A DNA stretch of 64,000 bases from Branchiostoma lanceolatum. Its lineage: Eukaryota > Chordata > Leptocardii > Amphioxiformes > Branchiostomatidae. The stretch spans positions 28,735,435-28,799,434 of the forward strand of contig NC_089724.1 in the NCBI RefSeq assembly GCF_035083965.1, written 5' to 3'. The notes below the pieces were generated by a model that worked only from the letters and a program-made list of their open reading frames with translations, ran no database searches and was not told the DNA's origin. Numbering within the stretch: the stretch's first letter is position 1; every line of letters starts with the position of its first letter. The position numbers and the translations under genes were made by a program. Of this stretch, positions 34,601 to 60,721 are shown in pieces.

Positions 34601-37476
34601 CAAATTTGATGCACCTATATTTCAACTACATTACATAACTTGTCTCGGCAACGCCAAAAGCTGTTGACTAGTTTTTGTGACGAAGAGTCGCATAACTAAG
34701 CAAAGAGCTCATAAAAGTAGCCTAGATATGCATTATGAAGCAACTGGCGACCAATGCGCTACTCGATCTATTTCTTCATCTTTTTGAGAGAAATCTCGTT
34801 GCTATTTGGAATGAAATACAAAAGGAACTTTACCACTGCCATATGATGCATTCGGTAGTTGACTAATTGGTTCGTTCGAATAGAAATAACATTGATGTTT
34901 TTTTTTTTATGTCCCAAGGTTCAGACCAGGACGACAATGTGTTCCCCCACACGGGCCTGTAACTGCGGCGTTGCTATCAGGGCGGGAAACGAGGTCTTCA
35001 TCATCACAAAGTGCGTAGGCAGCGTTGGAAGGTTCAGCTACTCCACAGGCGCCTGGGTTCAGTTTGAATCATCTCTTGCCTCCAAGATGGAACACCATGG
35101 CCCCGTGGGCATAGACACGCGTTTCTACTACAAGGATGGAGGTGCCCGGTATTTGGTAAGTTAAATCAGTGTCGTTATCATCCTTTGTAGCTGCAAAAAG
35201 GCACCAAATGCAAAGGGAAAGTCCACGTGGCAGATAACTTAATCTGTCTTTGCCCCCAGACTTTGCCCCCTGTCTTTGCCCTAAGTGATTTAGTATACAA
35301 GTTGCGTCAAATTGTGTCTCGTAATGTCAGGGTAATTAGCCCAGAACCCAGTGGTTCTGAGTTCGAATCCCCTGACATGCCCCGCTGACGTTGTGCCCCT
35401 ATCATTAGGAGAAAGGCACTGTACACGGTTTTCCACACTTCGTTCAAAGTGAGTACCTAACTTCGGTTAGGGATGTCCCTCGGATAGGACGTTAAATGGA
35501 CGTCCAGATCCAGAGTTTGAGGAGAGCCACACCTCGAGCACGTTAAAGAACCCACCACACTTATCGGAAAGAGTAGGGGTCCTTCTAGGGGTCAGTGTAT
35601 CAAACACATCTGTCCAGATATTCAACTAGTAGTGATCTTTACAGACCTGGTGTGTTACGCCATGAGGCGGGTGTGCAATACAAACAAACAAAAGTTACCG
35701 TTACCTGGACTCTGCACCATCGGGCTTAACTCAGCCTCGATGACTTCCATCTTTGCTGCCGTTTGTCTTCCTCAGATCTACTTCCCAACAGGGTCATGGA
35801 TGGACATCAGACTGATTGGATCTTCCAAACAGTATATGAACATCTACTTCTACCCTTCCGCTGATGACTACGATAAAACTGCTGGGCTCTGTGGAACGTT
35901 TGATGGAGACAAGACTAATGACGGTCTTCATGCTGATAATGTGACCGTGTCACCGATTGGTCATAATCAGGTGATCAACGCCGCTAACCCCAGCGACTTC
36001 GTCACAAGCTGGAAGTGAGTTTCATTTTGTTATCTACTATTTCACAATCTAAATAGGATTGATACATTTACTGATACACATTATCCATGTTCACTCAGTA
36101 TATGCATAACATGTGATAATTTCTTGATGATTCAATCTAGACTTCCCGATGACGACAATCTCTTCGTGGGCAGCGTGACTCCGTCCCCTCTTCCTCTAGA
36201 TGAGCGGCAGTACTGCGAATGCAATAAGGAAGGTTCTTACCAGGAACTGAGGTGTAACTCATCATACGCCTACAACTGCCAGTGGAAGTCGGCCAGTGCG
36301 GGTGCTACGCCAGTCGCAGAACAACAGAACGCGCGCAGGAGGAGAAGCACGAGCTACAACGACGAAGTCTACGACGACGACATGTTCGGGTTCGACTACA
36401 ACGAGCCGGTCACTCCTGTGGTAAGCCTTTGGAACACTTTAACATCATTTTCCACGGTTATTGTATAAACACGTGGTTTGCAGGTCTACAGGCTATTCTA
36501 AGGTCCTTTTTGTGAGTTTTGCCTGATATTGAAATTACACGATCTCGTTACATTAAAGACCACAATATCCTTGCTGCTGTAAGTTTGCTTGTTCAACGTA
36601 TCTTACTCGTACATTGCCCATTTCAGGCTCCCCCCGCCTGGCCTGCACCCAATGGAATGACAGAGGCGGAAGCCAGAGCGTTTTGCGAGGACGCCATGAC
36701 GGGGTCCCCATCAGGAGAGTTGTGTACATCAGTTCTTGGAGACAAAATTGACTTGTCTTCAGCCGCAGAGTCATGCGTGGCAGATATCCAGGTACAAAAT
36801 GTCAAACGTTCTTAAACTATTGATACTGCACAAAAATTTATTACAGTGTTGCATTTAACGGGTCTGCCAAAGCCTGACTAATTCACAGTATGCGTTAAAT
36901 TTGCTAGGTACGTGTAAAAGGACAACATCATTTGTCAATGGCAGTATCATTTAAAACATTGCAGACGTCAAACTGTTGCTGCCCCTTCACCGTCGGGTAT
37001 TCAATGTCATTTTCTGCCATTTTCAGGCAACAGGCGACACCACGTGGGCGGAAACCGCTGTGGAAACCATGGAGACCAACTGTGGGGGGTTGCTGTATAA
37101 AAACACGTCCTTCTGGGTAAGCAACGCCAACGCGACGGCCAACGGTACCCTCACTCCCCCGTCCTTCTTCTACGAAACCGTCTCCTGTCCGGGCAACTGC
37201 AGCCAGAAAAGAATCTGTGAGAAGGGAGAGTGCATCTGCCAGGTGGGGTTTGAAGGTCCGTCCTGTTCAATAGAAACAGACAAACCGCCAGACGCATTCT
37301 TCATCCCGAAGGACGGTCTGTGTGACATCAACACCCGGCCGTGCGAACGGACTCCTGTCATCGGACAGAACTTCCTGGAGTCGAGGAATCTAACATGTTC
37401 TTTACAGGCGGCACAGGTATTATTCATGTTGCTGGTGTAGGTGTGTGAGTGTGCGTGTACGTGTGTGTGTGTGCGT

Positions 37477-37539
<63 letters not shown>

Positions 37540-40500
37540 GTTTTTTCTCAATGTAAAGAAGCGCTAGTGCTATTATTCAATGCAATACGGGGAAATAAGC
37601 TTATGTATTTCTCATTGAAGAAAATTCAAAAGTTCGTTTGGTGACTTATATGTTTATGATTTCTGTAACCTAGAATACCCATTGTCATCAATATGCCGAT
37701 GATGTGCTATCCAAACTCTTTTTGCAATTCCTTTTCAGGTCGACAACAATGGCGTTCACCCTCTTGACGACAGAACTACCATTGCGGCCACGTTTGAGAA
37801 CTTTGCCCGGGTGGTCTGCCCTCTCCCGCGGTCCCGTGTGAGTAGGAGTACTGCAGCCGGACACAGGACAACAGCCGAGGCGACACTCGTCTCCATCAGT
37901 AACGACGGTGTGCGCTTCAGCCCGCCTGTTCTGCTCATCACGTATGACGCTGTCTGTCAAGACTGCAACGTCACCGGATTCTGTGTTCTCAGGGTAAGAG
38001 AAGACTCGCTTTTTGTAAGCTTCTGAACAAATTCCCGGGATAAACCATATGGATGTTTCTTTGACAAACCATGTGTGGAAGCTCCTAGATCCTGATCATA
38101 GGAAATATGCGTTTTCCCCTCTATACACAGAACAACTCCTGTGAGATAGACGGAACTTGCTACGCCAGTGGAGACACAAAGATCGGCAACTGGTGCAAAC
38201 AGTGCGTCCCGTCAGTGAACGGTTCAGCATGGAGCATACATCAAGGTACTTGGCCGGTCATAAGCCCCAAATGGTTTTGTCTATAGCTGTTGCTCGAAAA
38301 GCATCTCTAAAAAAAATCGACTGCTAATCTCCCAGTGAACAAATAAATAGAACAAGCAATTGTTAGACGATTAGTTCAAATCAATTTTGTACCACGATTC
38401 TACCTGAAATGTTGCGAATTGTTGATTAATGTTGCAAGCAGCAATTGAAATTTGGAGTAGTCCAAGACTTGGCACTATGATTTTATATTTCATGTCAATA
38501 AGATAATAGAATTATTTCTTCAATCGTTCTTCGACCAGTTCTTTTATGGTCAATTTGTTTCTTTCACAGACAATGCACCGCCTGTCTTTGAATCAACCGG
38601 CAACATCATCGCCTTTATCAACTATCAGCTGAACTTTACAGTCAAGGCAGAGGACCCAGAAAATGGGCCCATTCTAAGCTACTCACTGAACGGCGCCTCC
38701 CCCGATCCAGCCTTGTCCCTGTCCAGCGACGGTCGGCTCACGTGGACACCCGAACAAAACTCAACCATCGTCGTCAACGTCATGGCTGCTGACGAGTGTG
38801 GCGCAAGTTCTACAGAGTCTCTCACAGTCATGGCCCGTGACTGTCCGTGTCAAAATGGCGGTTCCTGCCCTTCCTTTGCGCTGGAAAGTCCCGATAACAT
38901 CAACTGCACCTGTAACGGTACGGAATTCACAGGTCCGCTGTGTGACGTGGATGTGGACGAGTGTCTGGACAGCCCGTGTGTCCATGGAGTCTGTAACAAC
39001 ACCGTCGGCGGATTCCACTGCGAGTGTGAGCAGTACTACACAGGTAAGTGTGTTTTGTTTTAAAAAGGAATTAGTGCTTGCACTTTGAAGCATGCAGTGC
39101 TTAGGCCACCCAATGTTCTAGTAATCGCCGGCTGCACTGGAACGAGAGATTCGGAAAAATTTGCAATATTTTATGCTAAAAGCTGCTGGGTTTTCAAAGT
39201 ATCATTGTACCCCGTATGGCAATTCTCCAAACATAATGGAGGTTTAAGTGTAACGTAACATGACCAGTTATCGTGCATTACCAATTATCCTCCAGTTTGG
39301 GTCATGTCCACATGTCGATGTGTATTTTGCCAAAGCTAGTTCTCATGACCAATAAAGAACGTCATAAGAATGATCCTTAGTCATAACTCTTCTTTATACA
39401 GAACAATGAAATAGGTTTACGTCCAGCGACATAACAGGATAAACTCCTGAACCAGTAACAGCAAGTTGCATGGAAGCGTCATGCATGACGCATTTCATAT
39501 GCAATTCGACACCACGTAGTTCATGTTTTTCTAACTTATACGATAGCTAGTATCTTTTAAAAGTAGCTGACGTTAAACCTTTCTTTGATATTCAGACTAT
39601 CCATGGTGATTCGAGGTTTGAAACTCTTACCAGTTTTAGGAAGGTTTGATACAACTTGGCGACCCCCGCACTAGAGGTTAATTTTTGCACGGCAAAACAT
39701 AATGGCCATGCGTTTATCACGTAAACGCCACGTGCCGCGCAATTCACTGGACAATATTGTTTTCTTCCATTGAGTCAAGCAAGCGGCGGGTCAAACATAT
39801 AAACTTTACTATCATTTGTCTGTAGAGTACTTTGGACAGTTAATGTGCATTTTTTTCTGGTCTATGTTCTTCAAGTATAGCGCTAGAAGGAGAAAGACTG
39901 AAGTGGACGATAATGGGTAACCTAGCACAATTCTTCATCATAGACATCAGTATAGATACATGCTCGCACGGCTTTAAAAAGGCGGAGAAAAACTTACACT
40001 AGTTACAGACTATGCATTTTCTTTTCGAAAGAGCTGATATTTCTTCTCATGGGCTAAACATTTAACTCTGTCCCCTCGGTTTGAAGATAGACACGTCATA
40101 GAAAGTAAGCAATAACCTGATGATGATGTCGAGTGGTGGTCATCTGTAAAATAATTGTATACAGAGATTTGTGATTTGATAAAGTCTTATTTCTGTATTT
40201 GATGACAGGTAAAGTAAGTGCCGTGTCAATTCTGGTTGTAGGTATTTTCCTAATTGCCTGTCAATGATACGGCACCCTACTGAAAGCAGAGCCCCTATCG
40301 CTCGATTCGGCTCGCTCGCGTAAGGGCCCTGCTTTTCAACCCCGGTAGACACGCTTCTGGCGACGTCACCACCAAAACAGCTTTCAGCCAATCAGAGGGT
40401 TTGCTTAAGCACTGCTCAAGCAAACCGCAAAGGACGATGGGGAACTATCAACCAATCAGGTTACGTCTCACATCGTTACTTAGGTTCAGAACAAATTAAC

Positions 40501-43500
40501 CGCCAAATAAGGATAGCTCGTTAATTATTCATGAGCAACTTTCAGTAACGTCGCCAGAACCGTGTCTACCGGGGCTAAAGAGCAGGGCCCCTACGCGAGC
40601 GAGCCGAATCGAGCGATAGGGGCTCTGCTTTCAGAAGGGTGTGATACGCAGACTTCTCAGCTAGTATGAACTATTTATCTTTATTCCTTACTCTGGCTGT
40701 CTGAACTTTATTGTATTAATTGTTTTACTTACTGAGTGTCTAGGGACAACGTGGCACGAGACTTCTTTAATTCAATAATTTTATATTTTTTCAAGTCCCC
40801 TTTGACCCTTGCTCGTCCAACCCCTGCTATGCTGACGTCAGCTGTGACGTAGTTGATGACGTGTACACCTGCGGACCCTGTCCTGTCGGGATGACTGGTG
40901 ATGGAATCAACTGTGAAGAAATAATTTGTAAGTAGGAAAATCGAACATAATGTAGAAATTCTGCTGTTGGTTTAATACTTAACTATGTTAGCTTAGCGAT
41001 CACGGGGTCTTTTTATAAATATGAACTGGTATTGATTTTTTTCTTTTTGCTGGAGTCGAATGTGTGATAGTTACGTGCCCATTTGTTAAAAATAGAGAGA
41101 ACGCTAGTAACCCCAGAAAACACCCCTCTCAATGAAATGGTATGGCTACCCTGCGACGTCACAAAATCAAGATGGCGGCCACCAAAACATGCCAACGGAC
41201 CCAACAAAGGTTTTTCTACGCAAACCTGTAATAAAAGCAATGCGGACGTGCATCTCAGGAGCTCCTCCTTCTGTCGTATTCTAATCGTATAGTCTTGCCG
41301 CATGTACAATGTTTCACAATGGTTGTTGTTTTAAGTATAATATCTCATAAATTTGTGCAAAATGAAATCAAAAAGAAACTAAAAGAGTAGCTTAGCTTCT
41401 TGTCATACACAACATTCGTTTTGAAACTGTGCTCGACAAAGTTACTAGTATTCTGTTGAAATAATAATTTCTAACGAGTTATTCACATGTATCATGTCAT
41501 CAGTTATTCGCCGATACCGTACCTCACGAAATTGCTTAACCAGTATGGTTACTGAATCTCGGTATGTCACAAGTTGCATTGGGAATGTTCAGTTCAGTAA
41601 CTTGTATCTTTTTCTGCACCATATTTGGGAATGTTGCCAATTTTTTTGGAGACACAATATTGTCTATTATGTGTTTTATGTATCGGATTTTATATACGCA
41701 TAAGAATATATGTACGCCGACAGCACTGAAACTTGTGAACGTACTGTACATTGTTTTTTTGATTCAGTGTATGTAAACTGTGACAAACCAACAAAATACA
41801 TCTTTATCTTTATCTAAAAACTACGATATAATTAAAAAAACTATGGGAATTTGTGTACAAATGTTTCAAGAAGAGACTCTGTAGATTTAGATGGAATATA
41901 ACACAATGTTCCTTTTGTTTTACTTCATGTTACCTAATGCATTTAGCCCAGGTTGGTCATGAATATGCAAATTCATTGTCATTGTCATTATTTATGCTTC
42001 TTTTTCCCCCCAGACTGTTCGTCCCAGCCGTGCTTCCCGGAAGTGACGTGTACAGATGTACCAGGTGGACATGAGTGTGGGGGCTGTCCGCACGGCATGA
42101 CGGGAGACGGAAAGAACTGCACTGAGCAGACTGGAGGTAACGTTAAGGTCGTAGAACACAGTATTAATGGGCGACCAATAGTTGTTCGGGTATAAAGTAG
42201 TGCGTCACATTGCTTGAAAAGGCCGTAGTTTTTCTTCTGTGCACGTTAGCGAGGCTGAAACTGTGGTGAATGGTAGAGGAATACGTCAGTTTTCAGTGTA
42301 AGAGTTGGATTACGATGTTTGTTCGGTCGGCTTGGATTCGCGTCTGAATATTGTTACCGCTCGACTACTGTGAGTCGGCTGAAGTATGATGACCTCCGCT
42401 GGGGGTCATATCAAAGTGTCTTTTAAAAGAGAACGATTCGGCAAATTCAAGCTCATTTTCACATATTTTGTAGATTGAACCTTGAAGTCAAACATATTAA
42501 AATCTGGCATCCTAACTGTGCACCTTACGATAAATTTTCAAGCGTCGAAGCTTCTCACTTTGGGATCCTTAAACATGTAAATCCCTATATGCGAAATACT
42601 GTGGTCTGCGACCTTAACCCTATCTAGACCGGGCTTTTTTGAGACTTTTTGGACGGGGGGGGGGGGGGCTCTTTCGACCCCCCCGTCATAACTTCCGAAC
42701 GGTATGCTCTATCATCACCAAATTTGCAGGGAGTGATGTTCACGTGAAGTTTTAAAATTCCTGTAATTTTGGTGACGTTATGACGCAATCTGACGTTATT
42801 ATGTGATTTTATTGGCTAAATAGGGAATTCCCATAATATCTAAAAGTATTAGACAAAATAGTGCGTATTGTTGATTTAAAGGTATGCCAAGACATTTGAC
42901 GTCAGTGGTGACTAAGTTGACGTCAAATTGACGTCGAAGAATGACGTCATGTGTTGTTAGCGACCCCCTAGGATCCGCCATCTTGGATCGGCCATTTTGA
43001 ATATTTTTTAAATATATTTTTTCCATGTATGACCCCAAATAACAATCAAAATAGATTAAAAACATTAATCTCAATGTTCCTGGCTAAGAAAATTACAGGT
43101 TGTGATGAATTTAAAGGCAAAAAAGCCTGTTTATACCAAAAATGATGATCTTGTCCGCCATCTTGGATTTTGAGCGATGACGTCATCAAATTAGCATAAT
43201 TTATGAATATTAAATCATAACAGTTACATTAAATCACATATGATGTTATAGATGTAGGAAACTAGTGTGATTGAGCAATAAAACATTGGAAACAACTATG
43301 TTTAAATCAAAATTAGTGAAATTTGCATAAAATGCCTCTTCAGAAACCCGTTGCCATGGCAACACGAAAAATGATAAACTTATACTTTTATCATAATATT
43401 GTTGCCAACTAAATTTTAGGAAAAGTCACCAAGTTTGGTTGTCCTACCATACGTCGTTTGGCAGTTATACGATGTCAAAGTTGGCGCGGGCACTTTTAGC

Positions 43501-44016
43501 CCCCCCCCGGTCTAGATAGGGTTAAGAGAAAAGAACAGTGTGTATTTTGTGATGTTAGGACAGAGTCTTACAACACGTGTGTCTTTGTTTTCCTACCATA
43601 TAATATTTCACATTTTTACTCATTTCACGATGAGGCTCAAAGCAACGTAACATCTCTATTGAGGACAGCACCCTACGGGACCAACTTGTCACCGACCTTT
43701 TTAGTTTATTGAACATTCTTCTAGAATGAATGTTTCATTCCGGGGCATTTTGTACTTAAGCCAATGTCTCTTCACAGCTCCAGACCAACAAGGGTCCAGC
43801 TGGTACGAACAGCCCGCATACATCGCGCTGCTGTCTGTTGGAACAGTCGCCGTGGCTGCAGCACTGATCGGAATCGCTGTGTGGAGCATCAAAGCACACA
43901 CCTCTGCCACGGGCAAAGTTGGAGATCTGCCTTTGGAGAAAAGGAATACGAGTGATGCTTCAAAACTAGATCACAAAGTACTGGAAAACTTTGCTCAAGA
44001 TGAAGCAGAAGCGTAG
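22618..44016 (+). CDS. VWDE: VWDE-like transmembrane protein (D8C, VWD, EGF-like modules)
   Basis: Twenty exons join in phase to 1333 residues: 22618-22672, 28801-29019, 29695-29877, 30292-30357, 31865-32085, 32543-32629, 33063-33437, 33925-34007, 34510-34573, 34919-35155, 35776-36014, 36141-36420, 36627-36791, 37027-37416, 37739-37993, 38131-38245, 38570-39043, 40796-40927, 42014-42136, 43778-44016. A signal peptide ([17 protein letters not shown]) leads into a uromodulin-type D8C domain ([16 protein letters not shown], about 24-152). A VWDE-type region with FCDF follows. The VWD domain starts at [10 protein letters not shown] (residue 420) and ends past GLCGTFDGD. An RRRRS furin-like site lies at 675-679. 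Then come an EGF-like unit (CPGNCS), a cadherin-like stretch, a Ca-type EGF ([10 protein letters not shown]) and two EGF units ending in GMTGDG. A transmembrane helix lies at about 1269-1291 with a tail of about 42 residues. Exon 1 is assigned by phase and may be replaced by the TSP1 cassettes. Confidence 0.87.
22684..22848. repeat. 165-bp near-perfect palindrome
   Basis: Starts TGTCACAGTAGAGATTGG and ends CCAATCTCTACTGTGACA. Inside, the 20-base words GAGATTGGAATTCCAATCTC (itself a palindrome) and TACTAGTAGAG recur twice as nested inverted repeats. It lies 12 bases after the VWDE-like exon 1 donor. Confidence 0.95.
22849..25620. other. Long intron or intergenic stretch, no exon recognised
   Basis: Holds a short tandem duplication at about 23110-23165 (GGCGATCGCCCAGTTGGCAA twice), scattered AAGGTTGCTA-type words (about 23330, 25027, 25052), and degenerate GGTTCCGGGTCGG-type words at about 24018-24060. 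No coding exon was seen. Confidence 0.5.
25621..26244 (+). CDS. Secreted TSP1/EGF-like cassette C (two tandem modules)
   Basis: Exon 25621-25909 has its own start: signal peptide [19 protein letters not shown], a run of seven arginines (FRRRRRRRC), then TSP1 ([24 protein letters not shown]) and EGF-like ([23 protein letters not shown]). Exon 26041-26244 begins after TTCCCTAG and repeats the same module ([14 protein letters not shown] to CGTCCKS). Both end in phase 1 at GTGAGT. The nearest downstream phase-compatible acceptor with a recognisable domain is the D8C exon at 28801. A transcript joining C to the VWDE-like exons is therefore plausible. An upstream in-frame GTG at 25609 is not a likely start. 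The two modules are nearly identical in DNA, indicating recent duplication. Confidence 0.72.
27155..27250. repeat. (CCAA)n tetranucleotide repeat
   Basis: About 95 bases of ACCA/ACCG units, with a 12-base higher-order ACTAACCAACCG period in the middle. Confidence 0.95.
28395..28680. repeat. Degenerate GGTCCCGGCCGGG repeat stretch
   Basis: Imperfect copies of a GGGTCCCG/CCGGGTC word and a CGGAAGCTGCATGGTGTCCCA word. Related sequence occurs at about 21890-21950 (CGGTAGCCGCAGGGTGTCCCA). Likely an old dispersed repeat; the family was not recognised. Confidence 0.4.
30515..30979. mobile_element. hAT-like MITE, 8-bp target duplication (family 3)
   Basis: Direct GTGTCAAA at 30507-30514 and 30980-30987. 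The ends TAGTGCTGCGTACC and GGTACGCAGCACTA are inverted. Subterminal GTACCGGTACTG words repeat, and the core contains AGTTCAGAAAAACACATGT. Related to 57138-57643 and to 8028-8455. It lies in a VWDE-like intron. Confidence 0.88.
31190..31300 (+). mobile_element. LINE C-terminal zinc-finger remnant
   Basis: Encodes [20 protein letters not shown], which resembles the C2H2-like finger found at the C-terminus of many non-LTR retrotransposon proteins. A TACCATGGTCAATAG-type 3' tail follows. It is a very short 5'-truncated piece. Confidence 0.55.
31325..31760 (+). mobile_element. LINE 3' fragment with reverse transcriptase C-terminal region
   Basis: The frame encodes [19 protein letters not shown], then [13 protein letters not shown], a typical C-terminal Cys/His region of CR1/L2-group LINE proteins. 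It runs to a stop near 31653. The 3' tail (GGGGCAAACATGTACAATAA, TCTTCATTCATT) matches the minus-strand block at 2826-2890. It lies in a VWDE-like intron in the same orientation as the gene. Confidence 0.8.
32100..32146. repeat. Hairpin just downstream of a VWDE-like donor
   Basis: Arms GATAACAGCTACTCA and TGAGTAACTGTTATC surround a short TTTCT loop, 15 bases after the donor of exon 5. Confidence 0.8.
32408..32500. repeat. Short tandem duplication in an intron
   Basis: TATATTTATGTCACATGCAC followed by an AACATACACATG block occurs twice with about 54-base spacing. Confidence 0.85.
33565..33745. repeat. Internally repeated intronic element
   Basis: CGCGAATCCTGGTATGAA occurs twice and GGGGATTGATC-type words occur in both orientations. 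This suggests a small fold-back element in the VWDE-like intron after exon 7. Confidence 0.6.
35325..35620 (+). mobile_element. tRNA-derived SINE, 5'-truncated copy (type C)
   Basis: Begins in the B-box half (GAGTTCGAATCCCCTGACAT) and continues with a core and tail matching 57945-58365: GGGATGTCCCTCGGATAGG, ACGTTAAATGGACGTCC, GGAGAGCCACACC, AAAGAGTAGGGG. Lies in a VWDE-like intron. Confidence 0.78.
37441..37538. repeat. GT microsatellite in a VWDE-like intron
   Basis: A nearly pure (GT)n run starting 24 bases after the exon 14 donor. Confidence 0.97.
40272..40641. mobile_element. MITE (family 1, second copy)
   Basis: Direct TGATACG at 40265-40271 and 40642-40648. The ends GCACCCTACTGAAAGCAGAG and CTCTGCTTTCAGAAGGGTG are inverted. 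The core shares GCGACGTCACCACCAAAACA and the CAGCCAATCAGAGGGTTTGC word with 7031-7370. Located in the intron before VWDE-like exon 18. Confidence 0.87.
42614..43525. mobile_element. TTAA-flanked inverted-repeat element, about 0.9 kb
   Basis: TTAACCCTATCTAGACCGGG at the left and its exact inverse CCCGGTCTAGATAGGGTTAA at the right. Poly-G and poly-C stretches lie near the ends, and GCCATCTTGGAT words recur inside. No transposase is visible. TTAA target use suggests a piggyBac- or Kolobok-like origin. Confidence 0.85.
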
Positions 44017-46356
44017 TGTTGCCGCCAAGTTGTAGTTTGGGCTTCCTACAAGCTTCACAATTAATCTCCATCTTCAATGATCTTGCATTCTATTTTGCTG
44101 TAAACATAGGCAATACAGTATTTCAGCATCTTTTTCCATATGCGCTTCAGCTTTGTGCTGGTTTTTGTTAACTTTGTTTCTTTTATGTATTTAGTCTTGC
44201 GTTTTGTATACGCATTCATGTGTGTTTTGACGTGCTTTGTGAAAATTTGTAATGAATTTTGAATATTGTTCCCAGGGCTAACCCTTTGTAATAGCCTTCG
44301 TCTAGTTGGGTAGCCCTTGCTGTACTATTTTTTACAGATGAATAAATAAATTCATTCGAATCAAATCACTATCATTTTGAATATTCAGCAAGCTATTATT
44401 TCTGTGCATCATAGACATCTAACTAAGTGACGGAAAGGCCAAATTGAAAACAAATTTAGAAGTTGATTCAGTTTACTTTCAGTCATATTGGTTCCATGAT
44501 AGTTTTAAGGAAGGCTATAATCAAACCTAATAACTTGTTAGGAAAGAAAATAAAATTTGCTGATTCATAGCATGCGATAACTCATCATCATAACCAGATA
44601 TTGCATATTTAGTGTGCTGTTTTTTTTTTTTACAAATGAACCAAACCAAAAACATTTGTATTATTAATGAACCGACTGCTGTGGTGTGATTTTTTTACTT
44701 TCACTGATTGAAATATTTCATACAAACTATAAGTACATAATTGCCGTAACCATGAACCTTAATTTGTTCCTACATATTGTGCATGTAAACTATTTGATTA
44801 TCTGTTGTCTCTTTTAACCATGTTGCTTATTTTCAGATGATTTGTAAATCTGCACTCCAAAGATTCGCATGGAGAACACAATGTACATAGAAACCTATAA
44901 TGATTTGAACCCAGTGCCATAATAAACAACTTTTACAAAACCATTTTTTCAGGCTAATTGTTCATTTTACTTTTACTGTGCCTGGTACTGTATGTATGTG
45001 GATATGAATATGAATAGATTTGTCTTATGCACAAAATTAGCAACAAATGCCCCTTCCCTAGTAAATGTGTCCTGGCCACACTAAAAAAACATGCCTTGTC
45101 ACAAATGCGCAGTCAAGAAAATCTTTTATTCCTTCTGTTAGACATTCAGCTGTGTTGAAGTTTGGCCATGTATAAGATCTTCAATGCATAGATCATATCT
45201 TACAAAGTTGTATAATAGAATAAAGTACATAATTTCTTACCGTACACTACAGTCAAAATGCCTTACCCTGAATCTATCTATCTTTCTTCTATCTCTGACA
45301 CATTTACCAGTTCTCCTTTTCATTATGTACAGTCAAGCGAAGTGCTTGACATTCACAGAAATTCAGTTTGTTCCATGCAGATGACCAGCACTGCTTTTCT
45401 CAAATAATGTCTCAGTATACAGTCTTCTGGCAACACCTGTCCATCTTCTTTGCTACCTTGTCCCCCCAACGACCTGGAGGTCAAGGGACTAGGAAGGTAG
45501 GAAGGTACAGGTTTAATTTTTCATTAATCTGAATTGCAAGATAAATAATGGTGGCAAGTTTAAATTCAGGAGGCCATATTCCAAGGACATCATGTTAGGA
45601 GACTTTATAGATATTAATGTTTAATGTATTTATCATATAGAGTTTGGCAACGTTATTTAAAAGAGCCTACTTCCATCTATATGACAACATGGACGGATAC
45701 ATCTTCTTCCTCTTTAGTTGAGCTCTCAATGACTACAGATTTGACAAGTGTCTGCCAAAAACTATAGTAAAAAGCCAGCTTCTATCAACAGCGACAACCT
45801 GCACGAATATGTAGAAGCATCTTTGGCTCCTGTGGCATATATGTGTAGCCAACCATGGCCCTCTGACCTTCTCCAGACCATGGTTGGAAGTTAGTTAGCA
45901 AGGTCATCTCTGGTTGGTCAGCGGGGTTTGCACACTAGTCTTTAAAAGTCATCTGCGCCAGCTGTCTATGAATTTTGACAAATCAAACTAGCAGCATCTA
46001 GGTCACTTTTTATAATGCAATATTTCACTCGTTCAGTTTGAACTGCTTCCATTCGAGGACTCTCCCGGAAGAGACATTTCCGTTTCGTCTACTTTCTCAT
46101 ATATTCATCAGATCAGAGCTTTTTGTCATACACAATGCTCTTTTCGTACCGTCCACGACCAAGTTACTAGTATTCAATTGATGACAAACCTGTCCGAAAA
46201 GAAGCATAAGAAATCTACACATTGCTTGCACAGACTCTTTGGTGGCATTTGGTACCGATACCACTCCAGTTGAATTCGGTTGACAGTCAGTTTTCTGAAT
46301 ATTTATGCTTTTCTTTCTCCCAGACTGTTTGTTTCGTCATGCAGAATTTTACAGGT
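44017..46356. other. Between the VWDE-like and sirtuin 3' ends; repeat fragments only
   Basis: 44270-44350 holds a 3' tail shared with SINE type C (TAATAGCCT, CTAGTTGGG, AATAAATAAAT). Its AATAAA could also act as the VWDE-like poly(A) signal. The block at 46110-46180 resembles 41400-41460 (TGTCATACACAA, AAGTTACTAGTATTC). No gene was recognised. Confidence 0.5.
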
Positions 46357-60721
<14,365 letters not shown>

